Assembly: GCA_965203985.1 (NCBI GenBank)
Contig: CBDBDS010000005.1
Location: forward strand, 10,509 to 74,508
DNA: 64,000 bases
Direction: 5' to 3'
Origin: Bin87 sp965203985
Lineage (GTDB): Bacteria > Chloroflexota > Dehalococcoidia > Lucifugimonadales > UBA3495
Shown here: positions 1-8,765 of the stretch, one piece after another
Layout of the letters: every line of letters begins with the position of its first letter
How positions within the stretch are numbered: the stretch's first letter is position 1
The notes under the pieces: model-generated
Database searches by the model: none
What the model was told of the DNA's origin: nothing
What the model saw: the letters and a program-made list of their open reading frames with translations, nothing else
Made by a program: the position numbers and the translations under genes

Positions 1-1237
1 CCACCGGGCAGCGGCCGCCGCCGATGTGCTGCCAGTACCAGACCCAGGCCTCCGGGTTGATCGGCTCGCCCACCGAGCCCAGCAGGCGCAGCGACGACAT
101 GTCGTGCCGGTTGGGATACTCCTCACCCCAGCGCATGAAGGTGCGGATCGCCGTGGGCGCCGTGTAGCAGATGGTGCAGGCGTACTTCTCGACGATGGCC
201 CAGAACCGGTCCCGGTCGGGGTAGTCCGGCGACCCCTCGTACATCACCGTGGTCGCGCCGTTGGCCAGCGGCCCATAGATGATGTAGCTATGGCCGGTGA
301 CCCAGCCGATGTCGGCGGTGCACCAGTAGACGTCATCTTCTTTGAGGTCGAAGATCCACTTGCTGGTGGCATAGGTGCCGGTCATGTAGCCGCCGGTGGT
401 GTGGACGATGCCCTTGGGCTTGCCGGTGGTGCCGCTGGTGTACAGCATGAACAGCATGTCTTCGCTGTCCATCTGCTCCGGCTCGCAGGTCAACGGCTGG
501 TCGGCCACCAGGTCGTGCCACCAGACATCGCGACCCTCCACCATTGGGACGTCATGGGCCGTGCGCTGCACCACCACCACCTTCTCCACCGGGGTGTCGC
601 CCTCGATGGAGGCGTCGGCGTTGAGCTTCAGCGGGATGATGCCGCCGCGACGCCAGCCCCCGTCGGCCGTGATCATCACCTTGGACTGGGAGTCCTCGAT
701 GCGGTCCCGCAGCGACTCCGCGCTGAACCCGCCGAACACGATGCTGTGGGGCGCGCCGATGCGGGCGCAGGCCAACATGGCGATGGCCAGCTCCGGCACC
801 ATGGGCATGTACAGCGTGACCCGGTCGCCCTTCTGCACGCCGAGGCTCTTCAAGCCGTTGGCGAACTTGCACACCTCACGGTAAAGGTCGCGGTAGGTGT
901 AGACCTGCCAGTCGCCCGGCTCGCCCTCCCAGATGATGGCCGCCTTGTTCTTGCGCGGCCCCTCCAGGTGGCGGTCGATGCAGTTGTACGCGGCGTTGAG
1001 CTTGCCGCCGACGAACCACTTGGCGAAAGGCGCGTCCGACCAGTCCAGCACGGTGTCCCAGGACTTGAACCAGTCCAGTTCGCCGGCGAACCGCGCCCAG
1101 AACGCCTCGGGATCCCGTAGGGCCTCTTCGTACACGGAGGGGTCGGCGATGTTGGCGTTGGCGGCGAACTCGGCCGGCGGCGGATACGTCCGGTCTTCCT
1201 GCAGCAGGGCCTCAAAAGCGCCGGTATTCTGAGTCAT
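1..1237 (-). CDS. acs: Acetyl-CoA synthetase, 5' part (gene runs off the left edge)
   Basis: Activates acetate with ATP and CoA through acetyl-AMP, in the cytoplasm. Only the first 412 or so of the usual ~650 residues lie in the window. The adenylate-forming signature YTSGTTGKPKG, followed by the IVHTTGGY typical of Acs, is seen near residue 266, where it sits in characterised Acs proteins. The N-terminal part (WFVGGKLNAAYNCIDRH) is also typical of Acs rather than other acyl-CoA ligases. The start is the ATG at 1237-1235, preceded by a GGAGG ribosome site 8 bases upstream. The C-terminal domain with the acetylatable lysine is outside the window. No operon partner is visible; the next gene is divergent. 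Confidence 0.95.
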   Translation of the reverse strand, partial: MTQNTGAFEALLQEDRTYPPPAEFAANANIADPSVYEEALRDPEAFWARFAGELDWFKSWDTVLDWSDAPFAKWFVGGKLNAAYNCIDRHLEGPRKNKAAIIWEGEPGDWQVYTYRDLYREVCKFANGLKSLGVQKGDRVTLYMPMVPELAIAMLACARIGAPHSIVFGGFSAESLRDRIEDSQSKVMITADGGWRRGGIIPLKLNADASIEGDTPVEKVVVVQRTAHDVPMVEGRDVWWHDLVADQPLTCEPEQMDSEDMLFMLYTSGTTGKPKGIVHTTGGYMTGTYATSKWIFDLKEDDVYWCTADIGWVTGHSYIIYGPLANGATTVMYEGSPDYPDRDRFWAIVEKYACTICYTAPTAIRTFMRWGEEYPNRHDMSSLRLLGSVGEPINPEAWVWYWQHIGGGRCPV

Positions 1238-1413
1238 GGTAGCAATCCTCCGGAACGGCAAAATATTCAAAGCGAGTCAGGCAGATATTAGCATACTGTT
1301 TGCCTGTGCCGGCTGACCGAGATCGGAGCGGCCTCCTGGGCTCCCTGTGCTAGAATCCGCCTGCGATAGCCCCGGCGATAGCCCCGGCGACACGATGCCA
1401 GGAAGGAAAAGAG

Positions 1414-2104
1414 ATGACAACGGTAGGCGCTGTCCCAATCTACCTGACCAGGCTCTTCACCCCCGAGGAGTGTGACGTCATGGTTCAGGCCGGCATCATC
1501 GCCGCAGACGAACGGGCCGACGCGCTCGCGGGTGTCCGCCGCTTCACGGTGGATGAGTATATGGCCATGGGCGAGGCCGGCATTCTGCACGAAGACGACC
1601 GTATCGAACTGATCGACGGGGAAATAATCATTATGCCGCCCATCGGGCGATCCTCACGAGGTCAGCACTGATTGGCTGACCAGACTATTCGTACCGCCTC
1701 TGATCGGTCGTGCAATCGTGCGGGTGCAGGGGGCAATCCGCCTGAACGACCGCAGCGCGCCGCAACCTGACATTGCGGTGTTGCGTGAGCGTCCTTTGAG
1801 CGAGGTGGGGCCATATTTCCCGCCGGACGTACACCTGGTCATCGAGGTCGCCGACAGCACGCTCGCCTACGATCAGGGCGCGAAGCTGGCGCGGTACGCC
1901 GCCGCCGGTATCCCGGAGGTGTGGGTAGCCAACCTGCGGGCGCAGGAAGTCACGGCCTACGCCGAGCCCAACGGCGCGGAGTACGCCGCCGTCCGAACCT
2001 ACCGGTCCGGCGATAGCATCAGCCCCCGGTCCTTCCCCGACGTGGTCCTGGCGGTGTCCGACTTCATGCCGCCGGCCGGGCCGGACACCGCCGAAACGCT
2101 CTAG
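1414..2104 (+). pseudogene. Uma2-family (DUF820) endonuclease-like gene, frameshifted
   Basis: Two frames together make one Uma2 protein. The first, 1414-1671, carries the N-terminus (FTVDEYMAMGEAGIL, IELIDGEIIIMPPIG). The second, read through 1672-2104, carries WLTRLFVPPL, the PQPDIAVLR motif, the catalytic region HLVIEVADSTLAYD and the KLARYAAAGIPEVW block. The switch of frame falls at about 1645-1672, just where the family has its HxxxV segment, and needs a one-base insertion or two-base loss. A good ribosome site (AGGAAGG) precedes the ATG at 1414. The fold is of PD-(D/E)XK type; the role of the family is unknown. A sequencing error cannot be excluded. The last ~90 bases are part of a repeat duplicated at 2648-2796. 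Confidence 0.8.
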
Positions 2105-2164
2105 ACCTGCTCGTATCCGCTACGGCAGCGGCCCGTACCACCGGGCCAAGATCTCGTCCACCTT
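2016..2164. repeat. 149-bp direct repeat, copy A
   Basis: Contains the end of the Uma2 gene plus, on the opposite strand, the last codons of a second copy of the metallopeptidase lipoprotein gene (ending RWYGPLP in copy B). Copy B at 2648-2796 has the same length with about ten substitutions. The copies bracket the retropepsin gene. Confidence 0.85.
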
Positions 2165-2237
2165 CGACGCGCCCGCCGCCGGCCGGAATACCCCTCCGCG
2201 CCGGTATAATGGAAAAAGCAGCCACACGTGAGGCTTG

Positions 2238-2615
2238 ATGATGGGAACTTTCACCTACCCCATAGAAGTCATTTCGGCGGACGGCAACACCTCCGAGACA
2301 GTGGAGGCGACCGTTGACACCGGTTCCACTTACACTTGCCTGCCAGCAACCCTGCTGCAGAGGCTCGGGATAGCGCCCGTTGAGCGCATCAAATCGGAAC
2401 TGGCCGACGGTAGTATTGTCGAAGATGCCGTCGGCGAAGTGCGTGTCAGGGTAGAGGGAGTCGAGCGATCTACCATCGTCATCTTCGCCGAAGAAGGCGC
2501 TCCCGCCCTGCTCGGCGCCTACACCCTCGAAGGCGCGCTGCTCGTCGTTGACCCGGTGCGGCAGCGGCTGGCGCCAACCCACGCGCTGCGGTATGGGAAC
2601 TGGGTAATACAATGA
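2238..2615 (+). CDS. Retropepsin-like aspartyl protease family protein (1)
   Basis: A 125-residue protein with one aspartyl-protease motif, VEATVDTGSTYTCLPATLL, near residue 30, and the hydrophobic-hydrophobic-Gly tail ALLGAYTLEG typical of clan AA single-lobe proteases, which act as dimers. No signal peptide is seen, so it is probably cytoplasmic; substrate unknown. The start could be the ATG at 2238 or the next codon, ATG 2241, which has better spacing from the AGG at 2231. A TATAAT box lies at 2205-2210. The gene sits between two 149-bp direct repeats and may have arrived with that duplication. Two further genes of this kind lie at 9810 and 39995 in the window. Confidence 0.75.
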   Translation: MMGTFTYPIEVISADGNTSETVEATVDTGSTYTCLPATLLQRLGIAPVERIKSELADGSIVEDAVGEVRVRVEGVERSTIVIFAEEGAPALLGAYTLEGALLVVDPVRQRLAPTHALRYGNWVIQ

Positions 2616-2647
2616 TCGAAACTATTCCTCTGGAAGTCTTCTCCGCC

Positions 2648-2796
2648 GCATCAGCCCCCGCACCTTCCCCGACCTGGTACCGGCGGTGTCCGACTTCATG
2701 CCACCGGCCGGGCCGGACAGCGCCGAAACGCTCTAGACCTGCTCGTGTCCCCTACGGCAGCGGCCCGTACCACCGGGCCACGATCTCGTCCACCTT
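2648..2796. repeat. 149-bp direct repeat, copy B
   Basis: Same length as copy A at 2016-2164. Here the peptidase-gene half is joined to its full gene (2752-4485), while the Uma2 half is an orphan tail. Period between copies is 632 bases. Confidence 0.85.
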
Positions 2797-4485
2797 GGCC
2801 GCCTGCGCTTCAGACACGTCGGCCTTGAAAGCCGCGACCAGGTGGCAGATGCCAAGTTCCGTACCCTCGCAGTCGTCGGAGTAGTCCTCCGCCTGCGATT
2901 TCAGGTACAGGCTGCGGAACCCCTGCCGGAAGGTTTCCTCGCCCAGACTGTGGTACAAGTCAAGAAATATCTGCTCGCCCAACGAGTAGTTGCAGTTGAA
3001 CCCCCGCGTCCCCAATGCGTCGGGATCCATAGCCTCCAGTTCCCCTATCGTCTTCGCCGCCGCGCAGGGGTTGTTCGTCACTCCTATGGGCGTCTCGTCC
3101 CTAGCGTATTCAGAGATACTGCCGAGGATTTCCGCGGCGCCTTCGTCGATCCAATCTCGGTTGCCACGCCAATAGTAGTGCGCCACTTCGTGGGCGATCA
3201 CAAATGGCGTGTAGTCCCACCAATAACCGTTTTCCACATCAAACAGCAATTGCATCGCCATGTGTGTACCAAAGTTGGTCCCTCCCGATCCCGGGAACAC
3301 CGCGTCGTCGTAGAGCAGGGCGATGTAGCCGGTGGGCATGCCCTCACCCATGAACTCCTCGACGGCGCGCACACTGTGTTCCAGGAAGTCCATGCTGGCC
3401 GTCGATTGATCACGTATACGCACGACGGACAACAATGTTTCTCCGGCCAGGGGCAATTGAATGGTACGCTCTTCCACCTTGACGCCTGCGCCGCGCAACA
3501 GCGCATCACCCGATTCCGGACGATATGAATAGGTTCCGCCCAGCAGCGCAACCATTTTCGCCTCTTCGTCTGTGATACCGCCCTCCAGTCTCGTATCAGC
3601 CAGCACGTCCAAGAAGGTTTGCTCATCGTCACGCTCGAGCCTCTGCAAAGACATCACCGCCAGGGCATCCGTGCTGGTCACCGTTTCCAGGAACGGCATA
3701 GAGAGCGTTCGGATCGTCGCGTCAATGATGTTTTCCCGGACCAGATCGTCCTCGATCCAAACCAGCCAGTAGAGGTTTTGGGCCACCGTTGCTTCATGGG
3801 CGGTAATGCCATCGACAAACCAGGATTTTTGCAAGACCGCGGGAGCCAACTCGTCCCCGTAAAACGCCATCCAGCGCGCCGAATCCAGCGCTGTTGCCTC
3901 TTCGCCGAATACGCCATCTTCAAGCCAGTCGAGCTCTATGGCAATTGAGAAGACCTCGGGGTACCAGACCGCAAGGTCCACAAGGTCCTGCGCGGGCACC
4001 TCCTCGCCTTCGTCCAATCCGTCTGCAATCCAGGAAAGGCTCCCAACCTGGCTCGCGAGCTTCCGTTCGTTGTCTGCCAGCCATTCGCCGTTTTTCAGTT
4101 CCCTGACCGCGCTCGGTATAGTTGGCGTGTTCGTTGGCCTGGGCGCGAACGTGGGTATCGGCGTGGGCGTTGACTGCGGCCGCGGTGTGTAAGTCGGCTT
4201 GGGTGTTGCGGCAGGCGCGGTCGTCGGCGTGGGTTGGGGCGTAAACGTAGGCACGGGGGTGTAGGTGGGCGGCGGCGGATACGTCGGTTCCCGCGTGTAA
4301 GTCGGCGTGGGCGGCACGTCGGTCGCCGTGAGAGTCGGCGTGGGTGTTGCGGTCACCGCCGCAGTCGGAGCGGCGGCTGGTGCAGCCGACGGAGGCTCGC
4401 CGGACGTGCACGCCGCCATCGCCGCGACCAGGCCGATGGCCAATGACGCCAGCAACCAGATCAATGATCGCAGCCCGCTAGCCAT
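2752..4485 (-). CDS. Lipoprotein zinc metallopeptidase-like protein with Thr/Pro stalk
   Basis: The 577-residue product begins with a signal sequence (LIWLLASLAIGLVAAMAAC) whose Cys suggests a lipoprotein. A low-complexity stalk of PTPT/PTYT repeats follows (about residues 40-125), then a globular domain. Near residue 445 is AHEVAHYYW with a downstream WIDEGAAE, the HEXXH...E layout of gluzincin zinc peptidases; the protein is therefore probably an exported, membrane-anchored peptidase. Substrate is unknown. The ATG at 4485 was chosen over longer alternatives because it has GGGAGG seven bases upstream and begins exactly at the signal sequence. Such Thr/Pro stalks are common in Chloroflexota surface proteins. 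Its 3' end lies inside repeat copy B. Confidence 0.8.
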   Translation of the reverse strand: MASGLRSLIWLLASLAIGLVAAMAACTSGEPPSAAPAAAPTAAVTATPTPTLTATDVPPTPTYTREPTYPPPPTYTPVPTFTPQPTPTTAPAATPKPTYTPRPQSTPTPIPTFAPRPTNTPTIPSAVRELKNGEWLADNERKLASQVGSLSWIADGLDEGEEVPAQDLVDLAVWYPEVFSIAIELDWLEDGVFGEEATALDSARWMAFYGDELAPAVLQKSWFVDGITAHEATVAQNLYWLVWIEDDLVRENIIDATIRTLSMPFLETVTSTDALAVMSLQRLERDDEQTFLDVLADTRLEGGITDEEAKMVALLGGTYSYRPESGDALLRGAGVKVEERTIQLPLAGETLLSVVRIRDQSTASMDFLEHSVRAVEEFMGEGMPTGYIALLYDDAVFPGSGGTNFGTHMAMQLLFDVENGYWWDYTPFVIAHEVAHYYWRGNRDWIDEGAAEILGSISEYARDETPIGVTNNPCAAAKTIGELEAMDPDALGTRGFNCNYSLGEQIFLDLYHSLGEETFRQGFRSLYLKSQAEDYSDDCEGTELGICHLVAAFKADVSEAQAAKVDEIVARWYGPLP

Positions 4486-4509
4486 GGATCGCCCTCCCAA
4501 TTCAGGGCG

Positions 4510-5488
4510 GCATGATAGCACGGGGCCAATCAGCCCGCGGGACCAGTGCCGTATAACGCCGTCCGCCGGAGGTTCCGCCATGATCCTCATCCTGACCATC
4601 GACGAACTGCTCGCCGGAGCGGGCGTTTCGTATCCGCGTGGCGGCGCGCCGGCCACCTTCCGCCCGGCTCCGCGCCGTCGCCGCAGCCAAGGCCGGCAGA
4701 GCAGCTTGGTCTGACGCCAGTACCCTCTCCACCCGTCATCCCAGCCCTCACCCTGTCATTGCGAGCGCAGTGCGGCAATCCCGTCGGCTCGGCGCCCACG
4801 CGCCAACCAACCCAATCCTGTTAAATCATAAAATCCTGTAAATCCTGCTTCAGACATCCCCCTTGATCTGTTCAGAACGTGCGTGCTATACTGGCTTTGC
4901 AGGCGAGATATTCACGTCCCGACCAGGTCTCAAGCGAAAACGGCCACCCAGATCAGCATCCAAGTCGCTAAACGGCGTCATGGGAGACTGTCTCTGATCA
5001 TATTACTCAGGGTAGTCGCCCGGCCACCGGGCCCGCCACAGCCCGCCGTGCCGTGGGCACGGACAATGAGAGCAAAAAACACAGCGCAACACCCCCGGCC
5101 GTGGGGCTGATAACCGCTCCGAGACCTGGTCGCCAATCACAAATCCACCGCCTGCGCCACCACAATCCTGGAGGCAGTCCATCGCAGCATAAACCTCGCT
5201 TCTCCGGTCGGCAGCGGTCATCGCCTGTGCCCTGCCGACCCGCAACCCTCCGGCCCGTGCCGTATAATGCCGTCCGCCGGAGGTTCCGCCATGTCCCTGA
5301 TCCTGACCAACTCCAACCTCATAAAATCCCGGCTGCGGTTTTGGCGGCGATCAAAGAGTCCATAACGGCCGCCGCGTCGTAACGTATCCAACGCTGGGGC
5401 CGCAGATAACGGCTTACGTTTGCAGAGGTCATTTCCGGCTCATTTCAGTTTCATTTCGGCTTCGTTTCCGTCCGCCGGAGGTTCCGCC
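4510..5488. other. Long non-coding stretch with repeat remnants and two truncated gene starts
   Basis: No convincing gene. It holds two truncated copies of the amidohydrolase start region found intact at 5468-5520: one at about 4548-4600 (ATG 4580) and one at 5257-5325 (ATG 5291), each with CCGTCCGCCGGAGGTTCCGCC in front of the ATG. The first opens a 44-codon frame that leaves homology after ILILT; the second opens 23 codons starting MSLILTNSNLI. A half copy of the TGTCATTGCGAG repeat lies at 4754-4780 and a half copy of the AAATCCTGCTT repeat at 4811-4856. TATAAT is seen at 5262-5267. Confidence 0.6.
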
Positions 5489-6688
5489 ATGACCCTCATC
5501 TTGACCAACGCCAACCTCATCGACTGTGTGCACGAGGGCGTGACGCCGGATGCCACCGTGGTAATTGACGACGACCGCATCGTCGAGGTTGGCGCCGGCA
5601 GGGCCAGCGCATCCGGCGCAACGGTGATCGACCTGCGGGGTGCGTTCCTGATGCCCGGCCTGTGGGACGTGCACATCCATCCTGAGTATCCTGTCCCGCC
5701 CGGCACCACCGTGGCCCAGGAGACCGCCAATTTCGGCCGCGCCCTTTCCCTGGCGCTGACCGAGGGCGGCGTCACCGCCGTGCGCTGCGGCGGCGCGGCA
5801 CACTTCATGGACGTGGCCTGGAAGCGCGCCTTCGACTCCGGCGACGTGGTCGGGCCTCGCGTTTTCGCCTCGGGCTACTTCCTGACCACCACCGGCGGCC
5901 ACTTCCTCACCTCGGGACAGGCGAGGGAGTGCGACGGGCCCTACGGCTTCGTCCAGGCCATCCGCGAGCAGATCAAGAACGGCGTGGACCACATCAAGCT
6001 GAACCTCACCGGCGGCATCATGGGGCCGGACTGGGACCGCCACTGGCATTCATTCTTCCTGGAGGATGAGCTAACCGCCGCCTTCGCCATCGCCCGCCAA
6101 CGCGAGTTTCCGGTGATGGCCCACGCGGCCAACCCCGACGCCGTCAAGTCCGCCCTGTGCCTGGGCGCGCATACCGTCGAGCACGGCTACATCATGGACG
6201 AGGAGTGCATCGCCACCCTGGCCGAGTCGCCCACCTGGTACGTGCCCACCCTGGCCATCTCCCACCTGACCGATGGGCAGGCCCAAAACGAATACGAAAG
6301 GCGCTGGCTGGCCCAGCGCAACATCGCCCAGGAGTTGCAGTGCCGCGCCGACGCTGCCTCCGACGAGCACGCCTACTGGTTCCGCCGCGCCCTGGACTCC
6401 GGGGCGAAGATGGCGCTGGGCTCGGACATCCGCCCCCTGCGCGAGGCCGCCCTGCTGGAGATGGGCCTGTGGGTTCGCGACGGCGCCACCACCTGGCAGA
6501 CCCTGATCGCCGCCACCCGCAACGCCGCCGAGCTGTGTCTGGTCGGCGACCGGCTGGGTACCGTGGAGGCCGGCAAACTCGCCGACCTCATCGTAGTGGG
6601 CGCCAACCCGCTGGACGACATCAACAACCTGCGGCAGTTGCGGCTGGTGATTAAAGACGGGCGGGTAGTTTCGGATAAGCGGGGGTAA
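5489..6688 (+). CDS. Metal-dependent amidohydrolase (imidazolonepropionase-like)
   Basis: A 399-residue cytoplasmic hydrolase of the amidohydrolase superfamily, COG1228-like. Metal-site residues are all visible: HIH at 62-64, the carbamylated-lysine candidate K170 (HIKLNLTGG), H212 (MAHAAN), H232 (TVEHGYIMDE) and the Asp of ALGSDIRP near residue 318. The C-terminus has the usual GTVEAGKLADLIVVGANPL beta-sandwich return. Substrate cannot be named; relatives cleave cyclic amides, dipeptides or act as prolidases. Start: ATG 5489 with GGAGG nine bases upstream; the first residues MTLILTNANLID are typical of the family. The same start region is duplicated twice upstream. Confidence 0.85.
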   Translation: MTLILTNANLIDCVHEGVTPDATVVIDDDRIVEVGAGRASASGATVIDLRGAFLMPGLWDVHIHPEYPVPPGTTVAQETANFGRALSLALTEGGVTAVRCGGAAHFMDVAWKRAFDSGDVVGPRVFASGYFLTTTGGHFLTSGQARECDGPYGFVQAIREQIKNGVDHIKLNLTGGIMGPDWDRHWHSFFLEDELTAAFAIARQREFPVMAHAANPDAVKSALCLGAHTVEHGYIMDEECIATLAESPTWYVPTLAISHLTDGQAQNEYERRWLAQRNIAQELQCRADAASDEHAYWFRRALDSGAKMALGSDIRPLREAALLEMGLWVRDGATTWQTLIAATRNAAELCLVGDRLGTVEAGKLADLIVVGANPLDDINNLRQLRLVIKDGRVVSDKRG

Positions 6689-6705
6689 AAACGAATATCC
6701 ACCGA

Positions 6706-7866
6706 TTAGCCATCGGGGGATGCTACCTCAATTTGGTGACCGCTGGCTTCCCGGTATGCTTCATGTATAGCGGCCAAAATTGCATCCCAATCGTATTTCT
6801 TTTGGGATAATCGTCGGTAGCGAGCCTTTCGTGACGTATCTGCATCAATTATCTCATCAACTCGGTGACGTGAACCAGGAACCAAGATGTCCCCTGTAGG
6901 CCAAAACTTTATCTCACCCCCGCGCTCTTTACCGGCCGACAGAAGATTGTCGAACGATACCAAGTCCCACCCTTTCCCGGGTACCCGCAGTTCCAACCTG
7001 ATGTGATCGTCTTTGCCGCTGATACGTGTAGTCAGGTCGGCGATTTTTAGTTGTTCCATCGCAATTGCCGCATCATAGAGCCGCTGCAAGTCCGCGTGAA
7101 ATCTTTCTGGCGAGCGTTTGATGCTTGCCTCGAAAGCTGCGGCACCCTGAACACGTTCCGATTTCCTCGAAGTCGCTGGCATTATTTCCTGTTCCCGCCG
7201 CCTAAGTCGAGTTTGGTACTCTGAAGCTTCAGGCAACGGGATTATCACGCTTGCTTCGATCAAGGTCTCATCATCGTTGCGAAGTGGCTGTAGCCGAACG
7301 CACTTGATTTCCTGGCCGGCTTCTCTTAGCCAGGAATCGTTGAGCCACATTACGCAAGTGGTAAGTTCTTTGCCAAAGTCCTCCGAAGCTAAAATAATTC
7401 GGGGTATACCGGTATGAATCACCGGGTCGTCTTGGTCATTGCTCGACAAATGTTCTCGGAGGCGGCTTTCGGCGTCGTCTGGCTCGTCGGTGTCCCATTC
7501 TTCATTGGCTCTCTTGTCTAGGTAGTCTTGGTAAGTGTCCACGGCTTGTTGGAATGTCATATTGGCGACCATTGCGGCATACCGGATGGCTTGCAAATCC
7601 ATGTGGCCGCCGGTCTCCCCTCGTTTCAGCTCAACCACTACCAAGCGGCCTTCGGCGTCCAAGCCCAGTAAGTCGATTCGGCGGTTGGAATCTTCCCAGT
7701 TGCCGAATTCCTCAGCTATGATTAGCAGCCCGTCCTCCAGCACTTCTGGCCGGTCGCGCAGCATACGTTGCAAGTCTGATCGTTCCAACACGCCCTGTTG
7801 GCCGAACGATGTTGGAGCAACTTCTATCAGTTCCTCCTTATTTCCTACCATTTTGTAGATAGCCAC
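6706..7866 (-). CDS. PD-(D/E)XK nuclease-like protein (NucS/DUF91-type domain)
   Basis: A 386-residue protein whose N-terminal 100 residues carry a nuclease core: RRIDLLGLD (D65) and VVVELKRG (E79, K81), followed by an LQAIRYAAMV helix, as in NucS/DUF91 and similar domains that hydrolyse DNA. The rest (residues 120-386) is not recognised; it includes a strongly charged segment near 215-240. The start is a GTG at 7866 with GGAG five bases upstream; ATG 7851 is possible. Codon use is visibly more A/T-rich than in the flanking amidohydrolase, suggesting acquisition. It is transcribed the same way as the two small genes upstream, 15 bases after the nearer one, so they may be one unit. Confidence 0.7.
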   Translation of the reverse strand: MAIYKMVGNKEELIEVAPTSFGQQGVLERSDLQRMLRDRPEVLEDGLLIIAEEFGNWEDSNRRIDLLGLDAEGRLVVVELKRGETGGHMDLQAIRYAAMVANMTFQQAVDTYQDYLDKRANEEWDTDEPDDAESRLREHLSSNDQDDPVIHTGIPRIILASEDFGKELTTCVMWLNDSWLREAGQEIKCVRLQPLRNDDETLIEASVIIPLPEASEYQTRLRRREQEIMPATSRKSERVQGAAAFEASIKRSPERFHADLQRLYDAAIAMEQLKIADLTTRISGKDDHIRLELRVPGKGWDLVSFDNLLSAGKERGGEIKFWPTGDILVPGSRHRVDEIIDADTSRKARYRRLSQKKYDWDAILAAIHEAYREASGHQIEVASPDG

Positions 7867-7881
7867 ACTAATCTCCCTGTG

Positions 7882-8430
7882 TCATCCTGTCGACTCTGGC
7901 GCCGCCCGTGTCGCCCGCCGCTCGGATCCATTCCTGGAAGGCTGCCAGGGTTCCACCAACGGCGTAACATCCACCGGCTCCAAGCGATAAACCTTGCCAT
8001 ACTGGGCGGCGGTTTCAAGGTCGCCGGCTTCCAGCGCGGCGCGGGCGGCGTCCATGCGGCGCAGGTCATGGGGACGGATTCCCTCCCCCCAAGGAGAACC
8101 GGGGCCGGAGAGTTCGGTTTGCATTTCTACGACGTAGCCGTTGACTTCCTCCATTCTGGTACGATATTGCGCGTAATGCGGCCTGACTTCCCCGGCAATC
8201 GCCTGAGGAACCAGACGATACAGGTCTCCGTATGACGCGGCGACGTTCAGATAACCACGGTCAATAGCGTCGCGAAAGTCATCAATACGGTCTAAATCGA
8301 AGATATGCACCAGGATGCCTCGCGGATGGTCCGGTTCAATCAGAAGTTGTTCGAGCCGCACGGCATAGCCCCGGTGGTAAATCATGCGGTCGATAACTTC
8401 TTTCTCGTGCTCGTGAATTTTCATCGTCAT
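7882..8430 (-). CDS. Hypothetical protein with two related repeats, coupled to a DUF4258 gene
   Basis: A 182-residue protein of unknown function. Two similar segments can be seen, DRGYLNVAASYGDLYRLVP and AGDLETAAQYGKVYRLEPVD, so the protein probably contains a duplicated unit of about 70 residues. No catalytic motif is recognised. The ATG at 8430 overlaps the TGA of the upstream DUF4258 gene as ATGA, implying translational coupling; ATG 8424 is an alternative start. Together with the DUF4258 gene and the nuclease-like gene downstream it looks like a small accessory operon. Confidence 0.6.
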   Translation of the reverse strand: MTMKIHEHEKEVIDRMIYHRGYAVRLEQLLIEPDHPRGILVHIFDLDRIDDFRDAIDRGYLNVAASYGDLYRLVPQAIAGEVRPHYAQYRTRMEEVNGYVVEMQTELSGPGSPWGEGIRPHDLRRMDAARAALEAGDLETAAQYGKVYRLEPVDVTPLVEPWQPSRNGSERRATRAAPESTG

Positions 8431-8744
8431 CGCCTCGTCATCAAATCCGGTTCCCACCGCTCGTCAGGTCGGTACGCAGTAATCACCCAAGCCATGCCGG
8501 GGTCGGATTCCTTGATACCCCAAACTACGTGCAAAGGCTGGCCGGCTGCGTCATCTTGCAACGATAGCAAACTTGGGCCGATTTCGCCCGTCGGATATTC
8601 TTCTACCACGACGGCGTCCATGATCCCACCAACCAGATCGGCATCGCTGAACCGGCGAGTCGCTCGGCGGAACTTGCCATGTCCGCTGGCGTCCCACCTC
8701 CCGGCGGCAACCAACGCTTGCACCTGTTCCATCAGGGAAGGCAT
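8427..8744 (-). CDS. DUF4258 domain protein (toxin-like)
   Basis: A 105-residue protein with the DUF4258 pattern: an N-terminal helix (MEQVQALVAAGR), a FSDADLVGGIMDAVVVEEYP segment, GQPLHVVWGI and the terminal VITAYRPDERWEPD. Members resemble RelE/BrnT-like small RNases and often stand next to an antitoxin, but activity here is inference. The next gene overlaps by ATGA. The usual YgiT-type partner is not present; the coupled 182-residue protein takes that place. Confidence 0.7.
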   Translation of the reverse strand: MPSLMEQVQALVAAGRWDASGHGKFRRATRRFSDADLVGGIMDAVVVEEYPTGEIGPSLLSLQDDAAGQPLHVVWGIKESDPGMAWVITAYRPDERWEPDLMTRR

Positions 8745-8765
8745 CGGCCGCCGCCGGAACCCCGT

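Noticed and set aside
26..1120. Long plus-strand open frame opposite acetyl-CoA synthetase
   Set aside because: The minus strand encodes a clear Acs with the AMP-binding signature; the plus frame is an artefact of high G+C third-position bias.
2612..2884. 90-codon plus frame after the retropepsin gene
   Set aside because: It is a translation of repeat copy B in the wrong frame; the Uma2 tail and peptidase end explain the sequence.
5003..5245. 80-codon minus frame with several Cys in the 4.5-5.5 kb gap
   Set aside because: No ribosome site, no recognised pattern and it lies in a stretch of broken repeats.
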